Shown here: positions 22,698-34,283 of the stretch, piece after piece | How the letters are laid out: the number at the start of each line of letters is the position of its first letter | Numbering within the stretch: the first letter of the stretch is position 1 | Assembly: GCA_016584305.1 (NCBI GenBank) | Contig: JACEEZ010011664.1 | Span: 87,501 to 151,500 of the forward strand | DNA: 64,000 bases | From: Chionoecetes opilio | Lineage: Eukaryota > Arthropoda > Malacostraca > Decapoda > Majidae | Direction: 5' to 3' | Position numbers and translations under genes: made by a program | The notes under the pieces: generated by a model | Database searches by the model: none | What the model was told of the DNA's origin: nothing | The model's input: only the letters and a program-made list of their open reading frames with translations

Positions 22698-23444
22698 CAC
22701 AGCATTCTCCGCCACGCTACACACACCTCACTCCCGCCACATCAGAGCAAGGCAGCGAGTATTACAACACCTTCACCGGTCACACTCGAGCTCCAGATCA
22801 AATTTACAACAGAATATTGAATTACGGCGCCTTGTATACCTTCGTTAGAGGACCATCGCATGAATAGGTGATGAGAGGCCAAGGAGGGATAATGAGTGAA
22901 CATGGAAGGGACCTGAATACTTTGATGGCGTCGAGGCCCTTCTGTCGCAGTACTCTGTAGGACACGCGTTGTGTATCCTCGGCGTGGTTGACTGTCCTGT
23001 TCTCTATTGCCCTTGGGAGCATCGTGTGGGTAAACTGGGTATCCTTGAATGTTTACAAGGAGATAAGTGTAAGGCATGCTAATCACGGCCTTGTTAACCC
23101 GTGTGAATGTATACTTTTGATGTGATGATATTTTGTGTGGATGCTAACGTGATTGTTTTTGCAGGTTGGTTAATGTGAGGGATGAGGTTAGTCGTAGATA
23201 GGAGGTAAAGTAAAGGGCAGGAATATATGGGGTATATGAAGGAAACAAGAAATGACGTGGGGTGGAGTTTGAAGTAGATGTATGAGGCTTGATTTAGTAC
23301 CGGGATGATGATAGAATTTATGAATACATTATATATATCATTGACCATTGTACGCACATAGCCAACATATTTCACTGTACTAATATACTCGTAGAAAATT
23401 TGTACCATATGTGATTTTCTGCTAATTGTTTTTTCTCTATGCAG
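22696..23444. other. Intron sequence, nothing coding recognised
   Basis: Unique-looking sequence preceding the microexon candidate; it ends in a strong polypyrimidine tract TTGTTTTTTCTCTATGCAG (23426-23444). Confidence 0.5.
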
Positions 23445-23468
23445 GAATCGTACAACGAAGGAATTCTG
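23445..23468 (+). CDS. Candidate 24-nt microexon of the SOWAH-type gene
   Basis: A 24-nt segment lies between a strong acceptor (TTGTTTTTTCTCTATGCAG) and a strong donor (GTGAGTAA). Its length is a multiple of three. Entered in phase 1 from the exon ending at 18043, it codes R-I-V-Q-R-R-N-S without a stop and leaves phase 1, so it could be added or skipped without changing the frame of any downstream alternative. R-R-N-S fits a basophilic (PKA-type) phosphorylation site. No protein homology can be argued from eight residues; the call rests on splice-site quality and phase. Confidence 0.45.
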
Positions 23469-24599
23469 GTGAGTAACATAACTCTCTTGTATTTGTGTCA
23501 CGGTGATGAGCAGGACGCGTCGGAGGCTGTGACTGAGTGTGTGGCGGGTCCTTAGCGCCTGTCATTCCTTCCCTCAGTCCTGCCTTAGTATATTTTTACC
23601 TTAGTATATTTAGATCTTAGTTACTTTGAGTCCTGCCTGATCCTTCACGCCAGATCTGTCAAGGCACGAGAGTAACACGGATTTTGTGTTTATGTTGTGC
23701 AATCATTTTTTCATGCCTCTTTTTATTCCAGTCTGTCACAACCGAGAAAATTTTAATGTTCTCGTAAAAAAAAAAAAAAAAAAAAAAAGTGCTACATATT
23801 CCTTGAAGGTGAAGACATGTTCATTGAGGTGTACTTCGCTTCGTACTTCGCTTCGAGAGGAGCTTCATGAGCGATGACAAATACATGCGTATACATATTC
23901 ATGTAAGTGTGACTATGCGAGTGACTTACGTAGCCTACACGTCGCCCACTTTACCCCTAGAGACCAAGCAGCCATCAGCCTCCCACACCCCTCCGTCATT
24001 ATCAATCAGGAGTGCCAAGGGAGAGAAATAAAATCTCTTAAGCATGAACCCATTAGAAACTTTTCTGGTCGGCTAATTATCTCGTGAATATTGAGAAGGT
24101 GGCGGGAGGGGTTGCGACGCCCTAACCTAACACGCCCAAACACTGCTGGGACTGGAGACACCTGGTTGCCCCCCCCCCCCTGCCGCCGCCGCCGCCGCCC
24201 CTTGCCACGACTATGCCTCGCGAAACAAGGGTGAAGAGGAGAGTAGACTAGAACTACGGTAGAACCTGAATAACTATTTTTCCATCTACTATCTTGATGC
24301 TAACCCAGAATGAATAGATGTCTATGGCGTTCCAAAAAATAGAACGAAACTTAGCTCATCACACCAGGAATATATATGTATGTATGTTTATGGGGGTTTT
24401 TCGTGAATCTTGTTTTTCTTGAACTTGCAACATTATCACGTGTTTCTTAATTTTTCTGTCTCCCGTGTAATCTTTCCCAACTCCCGTGTCCTTGTTTAGT
24501 CGCATCCGCACACCTGTCTCAGTAGCCTCAGATAGTACTCCGTGACACCAGAAACGCACAAGACTGCCAACGTGGAGCGCTGTCTCTATATGGGTAGAG
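23469..24599. other. Intron sequence, nothing coding recognised
   Basis: It includes a poly-A tract (23766-23788), a C-run with (GCC)n (24171-24200), and GGCTAATTATCTCGTGAAT (24071-24089), a homeodomain-like core in a GC-mixed setting. Confidence 0.5.
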
Positions 24600-24717
24600 G
24601 TTACGGAGGGAACTGAAAAATGGTTTTGGGTGTAGTGTATAGGCCTCCAAACTTATGTAAAGAGGATTCAGCTCCTATATGGAAAGAAATAAACAAGGCC
24701 TGCAGATATAATCGACT

Positions 24718-25311
24718 ATGCGTGGTGGGAGATTTAATCTTAGGAATATAGACTGGGATTTAATCATAGGTGACAGCGACGCAGATGAATTGTTAAATAT
24801 AATCCAGGATAACTTCCTAAGTCAAGCAATCAAGGAGCCTACTAGAGGAGATAATATTCTAGATCTATTGCTGACAAATAGAGACGATTTAGTTACAGAT
24901 GTGGAGGTCGGTGGCAAGTTAGATAATAGCGACCATTATGAAATCAGATTTAGCTTAAAATGGGAAGTTGGAAAATTAAGTGGCAACAAACAAAAAATAC
25001 CTAATTTCAGAAAGGCCAATTATGCAGGATTAAGAAGACACCTGGAGGTTATTAATAAGAGGTGTGGGATGGAGGGGAAGAAATTTTCCCAGGGTAAGGA
25101 CAGGGCGATGACAGCTGGAAAGGCCAATTATGAAGGATTAGGAAGTCACCTGGAGGTAATTAGAGCGGTTAGACATGGAAGTGAGGTCGGGGCTGAGGAG
25201 GTAATTAGAGCGGTTAGACATGGAAGTGAGGTCGGGGCTGAGGAGGATTATACCTTATTTGTAAGGAATATAATTGACGGACAGAAAAAAAAATTCCTTA
25301 TAGGGAAATAA
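24718..25311 (+). pseudogene. LINE ORF2 fragment: endonuclease C-terminus and linker
   Basis: 197 codons. The endonuclease end is recognisable by R-G-D-N-I-L-D-L-L-L-T-N (residues about 43-54) and by the L-D-N-S-D-H catalytic box (about residues 67-72). The ATG is not natural: the motif upstream is out of frame by one base. Within the linker, a 48-bp segment coding EVIRAVRHGSEVGAEE is duplicated in tandem, and K-A-N-Y-x-G-L also recurs. The frame ends by slippage in an A-run near 25285, after which the downstream frame resumes at 25338. Confidence 0.85.
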
Positions 25312-25337
25312 GATCTAGAAAGAGTGATCCAAAATGG

Positions 25338-26591
25338 ATGACCACTAATTTAAAACACAACATTGGAGTAAAAAGAAACATGTATTTAAGGTTAAAGGCA
25401 GGATTGGTGAGCAAAGAACAGTATAACGTGATGGCGAGGACAGTGAAGAAATTAACTCGAGTAGCTAAGAACAATTATGAGATTAAAGTAGCAGGACAGG
25501 CGAAAAATGACCCAAAGGGGTTCTATCAGGTATATAAAACCAAGACAAGGGAATTAGTCGGGCCGTTAAGGTCAGGACAGGGTGAGGTCTTAAATACGGA
25601 TGAGGATATGTGTAAAAGTCTAAATGATTATTTCTTAAGCGTTTTTACTGAGGAGGATACACAGACGATACCTGATAGTGAACAGATGTTCAAAGGAAGC
25701 GATGAGGAGAAACTCAAAGATATTGTGATAACTAGGGAAATGGTGGAAGAGGGTATAGATAAAATGAAGAATTTTAAATCGCCAGGACCAGATGAGGTGT
25801 ATCCCAGGGTATTAAAGGAATGCAAGGAGGTTGTTAGTGAGTCGTTAGTGCACATTTTTAGGAAATCGGTTGAGATAGGCGATGTGCCATTATTGTGGAG
25901 GAAAGGAAATGTTGTTCCCATATTTAAGAAGGGAGACAGAGGACTAAAGTCAAATTATCGACCAGTAAGTCTAACGTCAGTGGTAGGTAAATTATTGGAA
26001 TCTATTATTGCAAAAAACATTAGAGAGCACTTAGATAAACATAGTTTGATCAATAATTCACAACATGGATTCACCAAGGGTAGGTCATGTCTCACCAATT
26101 TATTGAGTTTTTATAGGAAAGTTTATGAGACGGCAGATAATGATAAGGATTATGATATAATATATCTGGACTTTTTAGTAAGGCATTTGACAAAGTTCCA
26201 CACGAGAATCTTAAATAAGGTAAAGGCTCATGGAATAGATGGGAAGGTTCTTCGTTGGATCAGAGCTTGGCTAAGTAATAGGCAACAAAGGGTTACAATT
26301 AATGGTTCTAAATCTGAATGGGGACTGGTGACAAGTGGAGTTCCACAAGGGTCTGTTTTGGGTCCATTACTATTTTTGATTTACATCAACGACTTGGATA
26401 GTGGGATTTGCAGTGATATCAGCAAGTTTGCTGATGATACTAAGGTAGGTAGGATTATTGGATCACAGTCTCATGTAAACATATTGCAGGGAGACTTAGA
26501 TAAACTTAATCAGTGGGCAGTCGGATGGCAGATGGAATTTAATATTGATAAGTGCAGCGTTATGAATGTTGGTAGAAAAAAACCCTGGTAA
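25338..26591 (+). pseudogene. LINE reverse transcriptase fragment
   Basis: 417 codons. Landmarks: SPGPDEVYPRVLKE (about residue 148), NYRPVSLTSVVGKLLESII (about 209), HGFTKGRSCLTNLL, the palm Asp in IIYLDF, GVPQGSVLGPLLFLIYINDL, and the catalytic FADDT. The conserved segment after YLDF is scrambled because two extra bases and a later compensating change shift the frame over about 12 residues, so the enzyme is probably inactive. It ends at 26591, and the rest of the protein (to about 27265) continues in other frames with stops. Confidence 0.9.
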
Positions 26592-27374
26592 TAGATACAC
26601 CATACGCAATGTATCGCTGAAAAGATCAGAAGGTGAAAAAGATCTTGGAGTGAGGGTGAGCCCAGACCTCCGACCTAGGAAACAATGTATTGAGGCTAGA
26701 AATAGAGCAAATAGAATGTTAGGATTAGCTTACTAAACACCAGAAGTGTTAAAAGTACAAGTGCGGAAATTATTCTAAAGCTTTATCTGGCTCTAGTCAG
26801 GCCTCACCTAGACTATGCAGTTCAGTTTTGGTCTCCATATTACAGGATGGATATAGCCTTGTTAGAAACAGTGCAGAGAAGGATGACCAAAATGATACAA
26901 GGGATGCGTAACTTTAGTTATGAGAAGAGATTGAAGTTATTAAAGTAAATAACTTCAATAATCGAGTTACTCACTCGAGAGACAGAGTAAGGGGCGATCT
27001 GATAGAAGTTTTTAAGTGGATAAAGGGATTTAATAAAGGAGAGGTAGGAAAAATACTTACGGCTTTTAACCAGGGTAGAACAAGAAGTAACGGATTCAAG
27101 CTGGAAAAGCGTAGATTTAGAAAGGAAATAAGGAAAAACTGGTTCACAAATAGGGTGGTGAATGAATGGAATGGACTCAGTAGACAGGTAGTTAGTGCGG
27201 AGTCATTAGGGAGCTTTAAAGAGGGGCTGGATAGGTTCATGGATGGGGATGAAAGGTGGATGTAGGTAGTGTTAGGTGACAGGAACTACCACGTGTAGGC
27301 CTCGCGGCCTTTTGTAGCTTCCTTATTTTCTTATGTTCTTATGTTCTCTCCGTGTAGTTTGCGTAAGAGTACTT

Positions 27375-27586
27375 TTAACCCCTTCACGCCCAGATCTTTC
27401 CTTTGCTATAAAAAAGTTTATGTTGTCGAGCCATAAAATTACGAAAAGTAGCTGAATATACCAAGTTAGTTATATGAAAGGATACTAAACAGGTCATATC
27501 TATAAAATATTGCTTATAGTCACTAAAAATCGTCTAATGGTACCCAAATTACAATGGAAATTATGTTCTGGGCCTCAAGGGATTAA
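27375..27586 (+). mobile_element. piggyBac-like MITE, copy 4
   Basis: 212 bp, TTAA at both ends, left end CCCCTTCACGCCCAGA, right end TCTGGGCCTCAAGGGA (one change at the tip). It sits only 29 bp beyond the LINE tail. Confidence 0.87.
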
Positions 27587-29447
27587 ACGACTTCACGCCG
27601 CTCCCTTCGCCTCTCAGAGCTAACTATAACAACCGGCATTGAGGTATTTGGATGGATGGCTTGAGGGCTACATTTACCGATTCTTACCTTGTGACACGAT
27701 ATTTCTACGTCTGCAATAAGCCAAATATGTATTGATGTTGTAATGCATAGAGGCGCCGAAACCGCTCGTAAGTTTCCATGTTACTAATGGAAATTTACTT
27801 ATAAAATATTAATAAAAAGCCACATTTTGAAGCCTTAAAAATTCTTATCGCCTACTTCTTGTTTGCGTTCAAAGAATAGAGTGAAAAAAAAAAATGAGAC
27901 ACTGACTTTTTCCCGTTGTTTTTTGATTAACGTTTCGGAAAGTTTCTGAAGTGTCTTGACAGGGGGAGGAGGCTGATTATTTAAACAATTGTTTTTCCCC
28001 TTTAAAAAATTTAAGATGAGGGAAGGCGCAAAAAAGAGGGGAAGCTGAGGGTCCTAATTGATACGTGCCTTTATGACATCCGTGTTTTAAAACTACCCGG
28101 AATTAACACTCTCTTTTCTCTCCAATTCAGTGGCCCTTTTCTTTGTTTTTTTATGGGCATCTTCACCCCAAAACCATCGGTGCCATTAATCATTCGGTGA
28201 GCCTCGTTTTTCAGCATTTTTTTCCCCAGGTTTTGGCGTGAACCCCGGTGGGGGTGCGGGCTGCCCCCTCTGTTTGATAGTTAATTAGCACTTTTTTCTC
28301 TCTCCCGGAGTTAATTAGCACTTTTTTGCTCTCCCGGATTTTTCTTGTTTCCCGCCCAAAAAGTTCCTAAGTAAAGACACGTGAAGGACTAGAGCGCGTA
28401 AGTGAGAGGTTGACACTTCATTGACATTGACTCCCCGTCACCGTCTTCTCTCATTATATTACTTCTTTACGTTGTATTTTTTCATAGTTGTTGTTCATTA
28501 TATCTGGATTACGCTTTTTGCATTTTCGACTGTGACGTACTGCGGGACAAAAGGGGTTTTATTTTTTTAGTTATAAGTTTATTTTGGTTATTTTAGGTTA
28601 TTTTGGGTTTTATTTTTGGTTATTTAAGGGTTTATTTTTAGGGTTCCGTTACGATTTTCTTAACATAATATTTCTAAGAGAAGTAACTCGCTATGAATAT
28701 CGAAATGATGTTTTTTTCTTAGTAGTTGTATTTTGTTTGTTGCTGTTGTTGTAGCAGACGAAAAACGATATGACTATTGGTAAATATAGATGCGTGTAGC
28801 AACACAAATAATTTTTGACCAACACCTTCACAACCTAAACAGTGCTTTCCTAAACTCACATAATAAGTTTGCCGGCAGGTGTCCTTCCCGCATATTCCCG
28901 TTTTCTGGAAGAGTATGTGGCGTTACTTTTGAACACGTCAGGTTAGGTTACGTTTTGGTTACGGATAGGGAAGGTTTAGGTTTTCCTGTAGTAGGTAATG
29001 TGTGTGGGAAATTTTAGGTAACTTTGATGGGGAAACACAATGAGAGTATTTCGAGAAAACTCCTATATGGTTAGTTTCGGAACTACAGCCAAGCATATTC
29101 ACTCGGAAACCACATACTTGCATAGAGAACGGGAATATGCGTCCCTCCCAAACATTCATGACATCCTGAGTGACCTTGAGATATGCAATACCACAGTACG
29201 TCTTTGGGGATATTACCGTGGAGATATTATAGTGTTCATGATCTGATGTGTGAAGACTATTCGAAAACTTGCCTGTTTTGTGAGAAGATTACAAGACCTA
29301 AGGGATTGTGCAGCACCCGTGTTGTAAGTCTTCCCTGCGAGGAGGTGAGGCGTGTACGTATAGGTGGAGGTGTCGGGGCCGCCTCGTGTGGGTCGTCGAA
29401 GCTAAGTTATGGGTTTCTCGTCTCGTAAGTATTAAGATTTGGATCTG

Positions 29448-29456
<9 letters not shown>
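27587..29456. other. Intron sequence, nothing coding recognised
   Basis: AT-rich, with the local repeats TTAATTAGCACTTTTTTCTCTC (28277 and 28310) and TTATTTTGGGTT-type phrases (28570-28640). Short frames at 28790-29430 lack domains. Confidence 0.5.
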
Positions 29457-29504
<48 letters not shown>

Positions 29505-29590
29505 AATCTCTTCTCTCTCTTCTATATATACTATATATATATATATATATATTTATATTATATATATATATAATATATATATATATTATC
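29457..29590. repeat. (TC)n followed by (TA)n microsatellite
   Basis: About 45 bp of TC, a short transition, then about 65 bp of TA repeats. Confidence 0.95.
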
Positions 29591-29807
29591 CCTGAAATGG
29601 GGCGAAGAGGGGTAGCGGGCACTCATTCTAATTTTTTATTAGGGATACTTTCAAATTTTACTGATACTTGTCCAATGGAGAACACAATGAACATCTGCTT
29701 CCGGAATCGATAAAAGTAAAAAATCGAAAAAAAGTATTCATATTCCTGCACAAGGGCGGGAGGACATGACCTGGCGCTCAATTTGATGTGCCAAGTGAGT
29801 TACACAC

Positions 29808-30158
29808 TTTTTTTTTTTTTTTTTTTTTACATCTGTGCCTATAGCGCCTGTAGGCAGTGGTGACCCAGGGCTCGGATGGTAGGCTCTGGAGATTCCCTTG
29901 AGGGCTGCTGTGATGTTTGGCCCTCGCCCGTGGTGGCGCAGGCAGGATATTTATAGTGACGCCTGTAAATAGAGGCTCATGCCGCCCCCCTGTGTCCTCC
30001 GATGCACTCGCAATCGAAGGTAGAGTTAATGAGCAAGGCATGTGGGTGTTCTTAGGCCACTCGACGGTACAGAAAGGTTTTGGTTTTCTTCGGGGATCGA
30101 ACTCGGGTCACCGAGAACGCCAGTCGGAGACGCTAACCACTCTGCTACCGCCTCCCCG
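29808..30158 (-). mobile_element. tRNA-derived SINE with poly-A tail, antisense
   Basis: Read on the minus strand, a tRNA-like head starts near 30158: box A TAGCAGAGTGGTTAGCGTCT and box B GAGTTCGATCC. A body of about 280 bp follows, then a poly-A tail (poly-T at 29808-29828 on the plus strand). The head resembles a Ser/Leu-type tRNA (GCAGAGTGGTTA). It is a different family from the (TCTTA)-tailed SINE at 19869. No target duplication was found. Confidence 0.8.
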
Positions 30159-30221
30159 AACCCGAGCGGAACTCCCCGACGCACTTATTGTGCGTCCCTC
30201 CAACAAAGTGGATCATGATTA

Positions 30222-31090
30222 GGCCCGGTTCACACTTCACGTTTTTGCTACATGCGTCTTGTTATCGTGACGTCACCGTGACGTCACGATGACGTACCTC
30301 GTCTCACTCCCGCTCGCTCTTATCAGAAAACATTGCAGTATAAAACCACCTTGCTTTCCCTACTTCTCCCTTTTGTACCCCATGACACACCTATTACTCC
30401 CTTCACTATATCCCCCTTCACTCCCTGCCCTACCTATATAGCGCTACAATCCCTGACAACAGGCTATTGCAAAGGTTACAAGTGGATTCTGTATAGCGGG
30501 GGCCACAGGTGTTGCCACATATCGCAGTTGTGGCGCTATTTTTCAAGTCATAATAATTACTACCTATTGCACGGCCTGTAGAGGGTGTTGGTGGCGTAGC
30601 GTGATGCGTAGGAAGGATGGTATATAGTACTACTAGAGGGGCACGTGAGAGGGTTAGAACTAGAGAACACGAGAAATAACGCAGGAAAAAACACAAGAGG
30701 TAGTGGTGGTGGTCGAGCTTACATTCAAGCAGCGGTGCCGCTGTTCCGCCTTCAAGCAGCGGGGCACAATATTTCACATCATGTATGTCTTCCATTACTA
30801 ATATTGTCTTCCAGAATCACTGATAATAAATATATTTAAATCAGACCTTGGAACAGCATTATTTTGATTTTGCAAAACTTAGTTACGTATAATGTTTCTA
30901 TAAATTGTGGCACCACCGCTCCCGCATAATGGAGAAAGCCGCCAAAAGAATTGGCGGCTCCGAATCTTGGAGCCTCGGGGACGCACGTCTTTCAAGGTCA
31001 CACAAGCAGGAATTGACGTCACGGTGGGCGCACGATGACGTCACGTTTACAAGACGCACGTAGCAAATACGTGTATGTGTGAACCCCCCA
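30222..31090. mobile_element. Harbinger-like TIR element with TTA target duplication
   Basis: 869 bp flanked by TTA (30219-30221 and 31091-31093). The ends are inverted: left GGCCCGGTTCACAC, then TTTTTGCTACATGCGTCTTGT; right, in reverse complement, GGGGGGTTCACAC, then TATTTGCTACGTGCGTCTTGT. TTA target duplication and GGG...GTTCACAC ends fit the PIF/Harbinger-type group. Subterminal regions at both ends carry several TGACGTCA palindromes. No transposase frame remains, so it is non-autonomous. Confidence 0.75.
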
Positions 31091-31093
31091 TTA

Positions 31094-32152
31094 AGATCTT
31101 ACCAACCCCTACCCCTCTAGGGCTTCACAACTTCCTCTCTCACCATCCCGGGTTCACTCGCTGCTTAACCTACACGATAAAATCTTCACGAATGCTCGTA
31201 TTGATTGGCATGACAATTATTACTCAAAGTAGTTGAACACTGCTCTAGTGTCTTATGAAGTCATTCCTCGTACATCTTATATTGTACCCGACTACGGCCT
31301 TATATGACGCACTTCCAGCACATACAAAAGGATGCGTCTATCAGTATCTCAGTGTGCCGTAGTTATGCATGGTGTTTCAGTAAGATAATAATGATACTAT
31401 AGTGATCTATGCTCTTGACTCTCTAAAAGCGTGAAATCCTCTTGTTATGCATATTTTCAGTACTCGCGTCTAAATCCTTCTGAGCACTGCAAACACGGCT
31501 GAAGCCATGTAACATGCAGTGTGCGTCAGGGTGTTTGCTCCGTCAACACCAGCTTTCAAACTACCGCTCTTGTTTACTTTCCGAACTTATTTTAGTATTG
31601 TATATTGAATGTCTTTGTCTTTTTAACTAGGAGTTTGTCTAAACAAGGAATATGAATATTTCACTCGCCATTCTATACTTTTTCAAGTTTTTTTTTCTTT
31701 TTTTAATTATTTATATATAGTTTTTTTTTTAAGTGTTAGTGGCGTGTACTGTGGGCTTCTGTTTGGTGACTGGCTGAGATTTTCGCTATGTGGCGCGCAA
31801 TCATAGTCTTGCGACCATCTTGACCATCGTTGTGTTGTGTTGATGATTTTCCACACTCATCATAGAGCCATAGTAATCCTAGGCAACTTTTGCTTCGTAG
31901 AAACTGTAGTCTGACTTATTCTCGAATACATAAATTTCTTTATATTTTTCAATGGAAGGATGCAAGCTCTTAATTTTTCCTTTCAGAGGAGAAGTGAAGG
32001 AAGTGTTTCCTAATTTGTATTATGTATGTATACTAACACATTTAATGTTCTTAGTGCAATGCCAAGAATTATAGATAGGAAAGTATTATACTTCGATGTA
32101 GGTGTAGAAACCAGAAGGCAAGTATAGACCCCCCCACCCCCTCCCCGGCCAG
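31094..32152. other. Intron sequence, nothing coding recognised
   Basis: AT-rich unique-looking sequence. It ends in an almost pure C tract (32129-32147) that serves as the pyrimidine tract of the exon at 32153. Confidence 0.5.
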
Positions 32153-32253
32153 AACGCGCCCAACAGGAGGCTCTGGATAACCTGGAGGACATGGACGACT
32201 CCTCGAGCCTCATCACGTGGTTCACCTCCGTCATCGCCTCCGACAGGCACTAA
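32153..32253 (+). CDS. SOWAH-type gene, alternative short terminal exon (candidate)
   Basis: Acceptor: a C-rich tract ending CCCCGGCCAG (AG at 32151-32152). Entered in phase 1 it codes an acidic tail, RAQQEALDNLEDMDDSSS followed by LITWFTSVIASDRH and TAA at 32251-32253. The codon use is strongly GC3-biased, like the known exons and unlike the AT-rich surroundings. It would give a truncated protein lacking the 34138 and 34739 exons. A possible poly(A) signal (AATAAA) is only found far downstream at 33465. Function unknown; no domain recognised. Confidence 0.5.
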
Positions 32254-32998
32254 CCACCACCTGCATAACCACTCACACGCTGCAGCATTCTTTTATATTT
32301 TCTCATGACATAACTCTTCGGGTCAATCCATGTACGTTTACGGATTATATTACTGATTACGGATTCACCACCACCACCGGTTGTACCGTGTATATATTGA
32401 TGTCAAAATTTAAACCCCAAAGTAGTAATTAATAAGTCTTTGTAATAGTAGATGAATCAAAAAGCCTCATCAAGTTTCTGACCAGAGAGTTATTCAATGA
32501 TAAGATTATGCTAAAGTATACTCAATTTTTACTTATCATGCTAAAGTAGTCTCTAGACAGGCGCTAACAGTCTTGTGAGATGATCTTATAATAGTATATA
32601 CATACGAAAAACTAGAGAGCAATACTGCACTGCCAATGTGTAGAAGTACTGATTAACTGCATCTTCCTGTGCCTTACATTAGTGCCATGGTGTGCTTTAC
32701 TTAACTACCTCTTGCCCACTGCCTCCTTCCATCACCCACTGCCAGGCAAACTCAACTCAGGGCTCCATTACCTCCTCTACATTACACTATTTAGATCGCT
32801 TTAGGCAGCATTCTACTAATCAGTTTGCAGCACAGGCTCAGCAGACCTCATTACTCTATTGCCTTAACTGCCTTCCTTCTCACGGCCTCGATCACTGACG
32901 TATCTATCAGTACTAACCCTGTGTGTGTGTGTGTGTGGTGTTCCTTCGCATCTTGGCCTCTCCTCACCGACAAACACCACCACACGCACGGCCTCCAG
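32254..32998. other. Intron or 3' untranslated sequence
   Basis: AT-rich, with a short TG run at 32921-32937. No further signal. Confidence 0.5.
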
Positions 32999-33123
32999 AT
33001 CAGACACACCAGAAGCGCCACCGCCGTCACCACCAGCGTAAAGCAAGTCGGAGTCACAACAAGAGCAGCTCGTCTCGCCGCCACAGCTTCGGCGAGGCGG
33101 TGGCGGCGATGATCTTCAGACAG
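32999..33123 (+). CDS. SOWAH-type gene, basic alternative exon (candidate)
   Basis: A 125-nt exon, phase 1 in and phase 0 out. Acceptor GGCCTCCAG (weak pyrimidine tract); donor GTAGCG. It codes a His/Arg/Ser-rich stretch (QTHQKRHRRHHQRKASRSHN, then SSSRRHSFGEAVAAMIFRQ). RKAS and RRHS are typical basophilic kinase sites. GC-rich codon use contrasts with the flanks. Its end phase does not fit the 34138 exon but does fit the last exon at 34739, so it behaves as an alternative to 34138-34283. The weak acceptor keeps confidence moderate. Confidence 0.45.
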
Positions 33124-34137
33124 GTAGCGCACAGCATGTCATCGTGTGTCGCCCCACTCCATGCACAAGATTGGAAGGGTTGATCTATGTTTATTATAGT
33201 TACCCGTTTATGGTGCTGTTTTATTTGGGGTGTAAGGTTGATTATTGTGGTTTGTATTTATTATTTAACTTACGTGCTTGGTTTTTTATATTTTATTTGT
33301 ACCTATATTATTGTGTGCTATTGTGCTTTGAGGATGTCTATTTATTTTCTTTTTACCCTTCTTATTTCATGTGATTGTTTAACGTTTTTATGATATACTC
33401 GAGTGGATATTTAATTAATCCAGCTAAGGTGCTGCTCTTCCACACTAGAGGACACACAGCTGAAAATAAAGCACCCATTTTGTCTAAAAATGTATTTCCT
33501 GCTGCAAGTGTGTTGTGTGTTTGTTTGCTCCCCTTGACACAGCTTGACACAGCTTAACATATTATGTTCGCGATTACATGGTGTGTTTTCATGTTGAGTT
33601 TGTGTATTGCTTAGACAATATTCCAGCTTGTTTTTATAATTTTTTACAGTTTGTTCATATTTTCGTATAATCTCTGAAATGAGAGAGAGAGAGATTCTTT
33701 TACCTCATATAGTCGTGATTCTCGTGTTCGTGTATGTTATGATCACATGAACGATCAATGAATGAAGTATCTTTTTTTTATCAGTCATTAAATTCTGTGT
33801 ACAGTTACATTTATGATGAATAAGTTTTTTTTTATTGTTCTGATCATTTCGTGATTTATACATCTGATATGAGAATGATTTTTGATTCACTGATTGCACT
33901 TTTGGTGTGTGTGTGTCATAAGCAACATATGCCATTGTCAGGATTTCTTTTGTCGTCTTGAAAATATTATAATGGCGTCTTCGTTGCTATTCAAACGGTT
34001 TTCACATTTTTCTCACTGATCCTTCACTCCTTTCATTTATTATGTTCAGCATTTTTAGTAGAATGTGTTGCATGTATGGGTGCAACATATGTTATATATT
34101 GTATCTCCCTTGATGAACATGGTCGTTTGTCCAATAG
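33124..34137. other. Intron sequence, nothing recognised
   Basis: Strongly AT-rich; AATAAA occurs at 33465-33470 and could end a transcript using the 32153 exon. A short GA run lies at 33680-33693. Confidence 0.5.
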
Positions 34138-34283
34138 TGAAAGAGGCCGCCGCTTTCCTGCGCATCGGCTCCCTGAACGTGAAGGTACGCAAGACCACCG
34201 AGGCTTTCAACAGTCTGCTTTCCCGCGATGTGGAGGCAAAGCTGCACCGAGCATGGGGCTCCAGCGACTCGCTCCCTGATGCT
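34138..34283 (+). CDS. SOWAH-type protein, exon with RIGSLNVKVRKTTEAF block
   Basis: A 146-nt exon, phase 1 in and phase 0 out. Acceptor GTTTGTCCAATAG, donor GTAAGATT. It codes KEAAAFLRIGSLNVKVRKTT, then EAFNSLLSRDVEAKL and HRAWGSSDSLPDA. The R-I-G-S-L-N-V-K-V block and the W-G-S-S-D-x-L motif look like a conserved post-ankyrin region of arthropod SOWAH-like proteins, though this is from memory. GC-rich coding texture and clean splice sites support it. It joins in frame to the exons at 18043 (directly or via the microexon) and 34739. If the donor is skipped, the frame stops at 34298, with AATAAA at 34397. Confidence 0.8.

Larger units (their letters stand above)
24600..27345 (+). mobile_element. 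CR1-like non-LTR retrotransposon (LINE), 5'-truncated and broken
   Basis: Order along the element: end of an apurinic-type endonuclease (GVVYRPP, a VVGDFN motif split by a frameshift near 24730, DNILDLLLTN, LDNSDH), a linker, reverse transcriptase (25338-26591), and a C-terminal domain (RPHLDYAVQFWSP, NRVVNEWNGLS). It ends in a GTAGCTTCCTTATTTTC block and two TTATGTTC units. An 8-bp repeat tail with no poly-A is typical of CR1-group elements. Sense orientation within the SOWAH-type intron. Fragments of the same 3' end lie at 13163 and 17608. Confidence 0.88.

Noticed and set aside
32923..33183. 86-codon frame as a stand-alone gene
   Set aside because: Only 32999-33123 shows coding texture and it is bounded by splice-like sites; the rest is a TG repeat and AT-rich intron.
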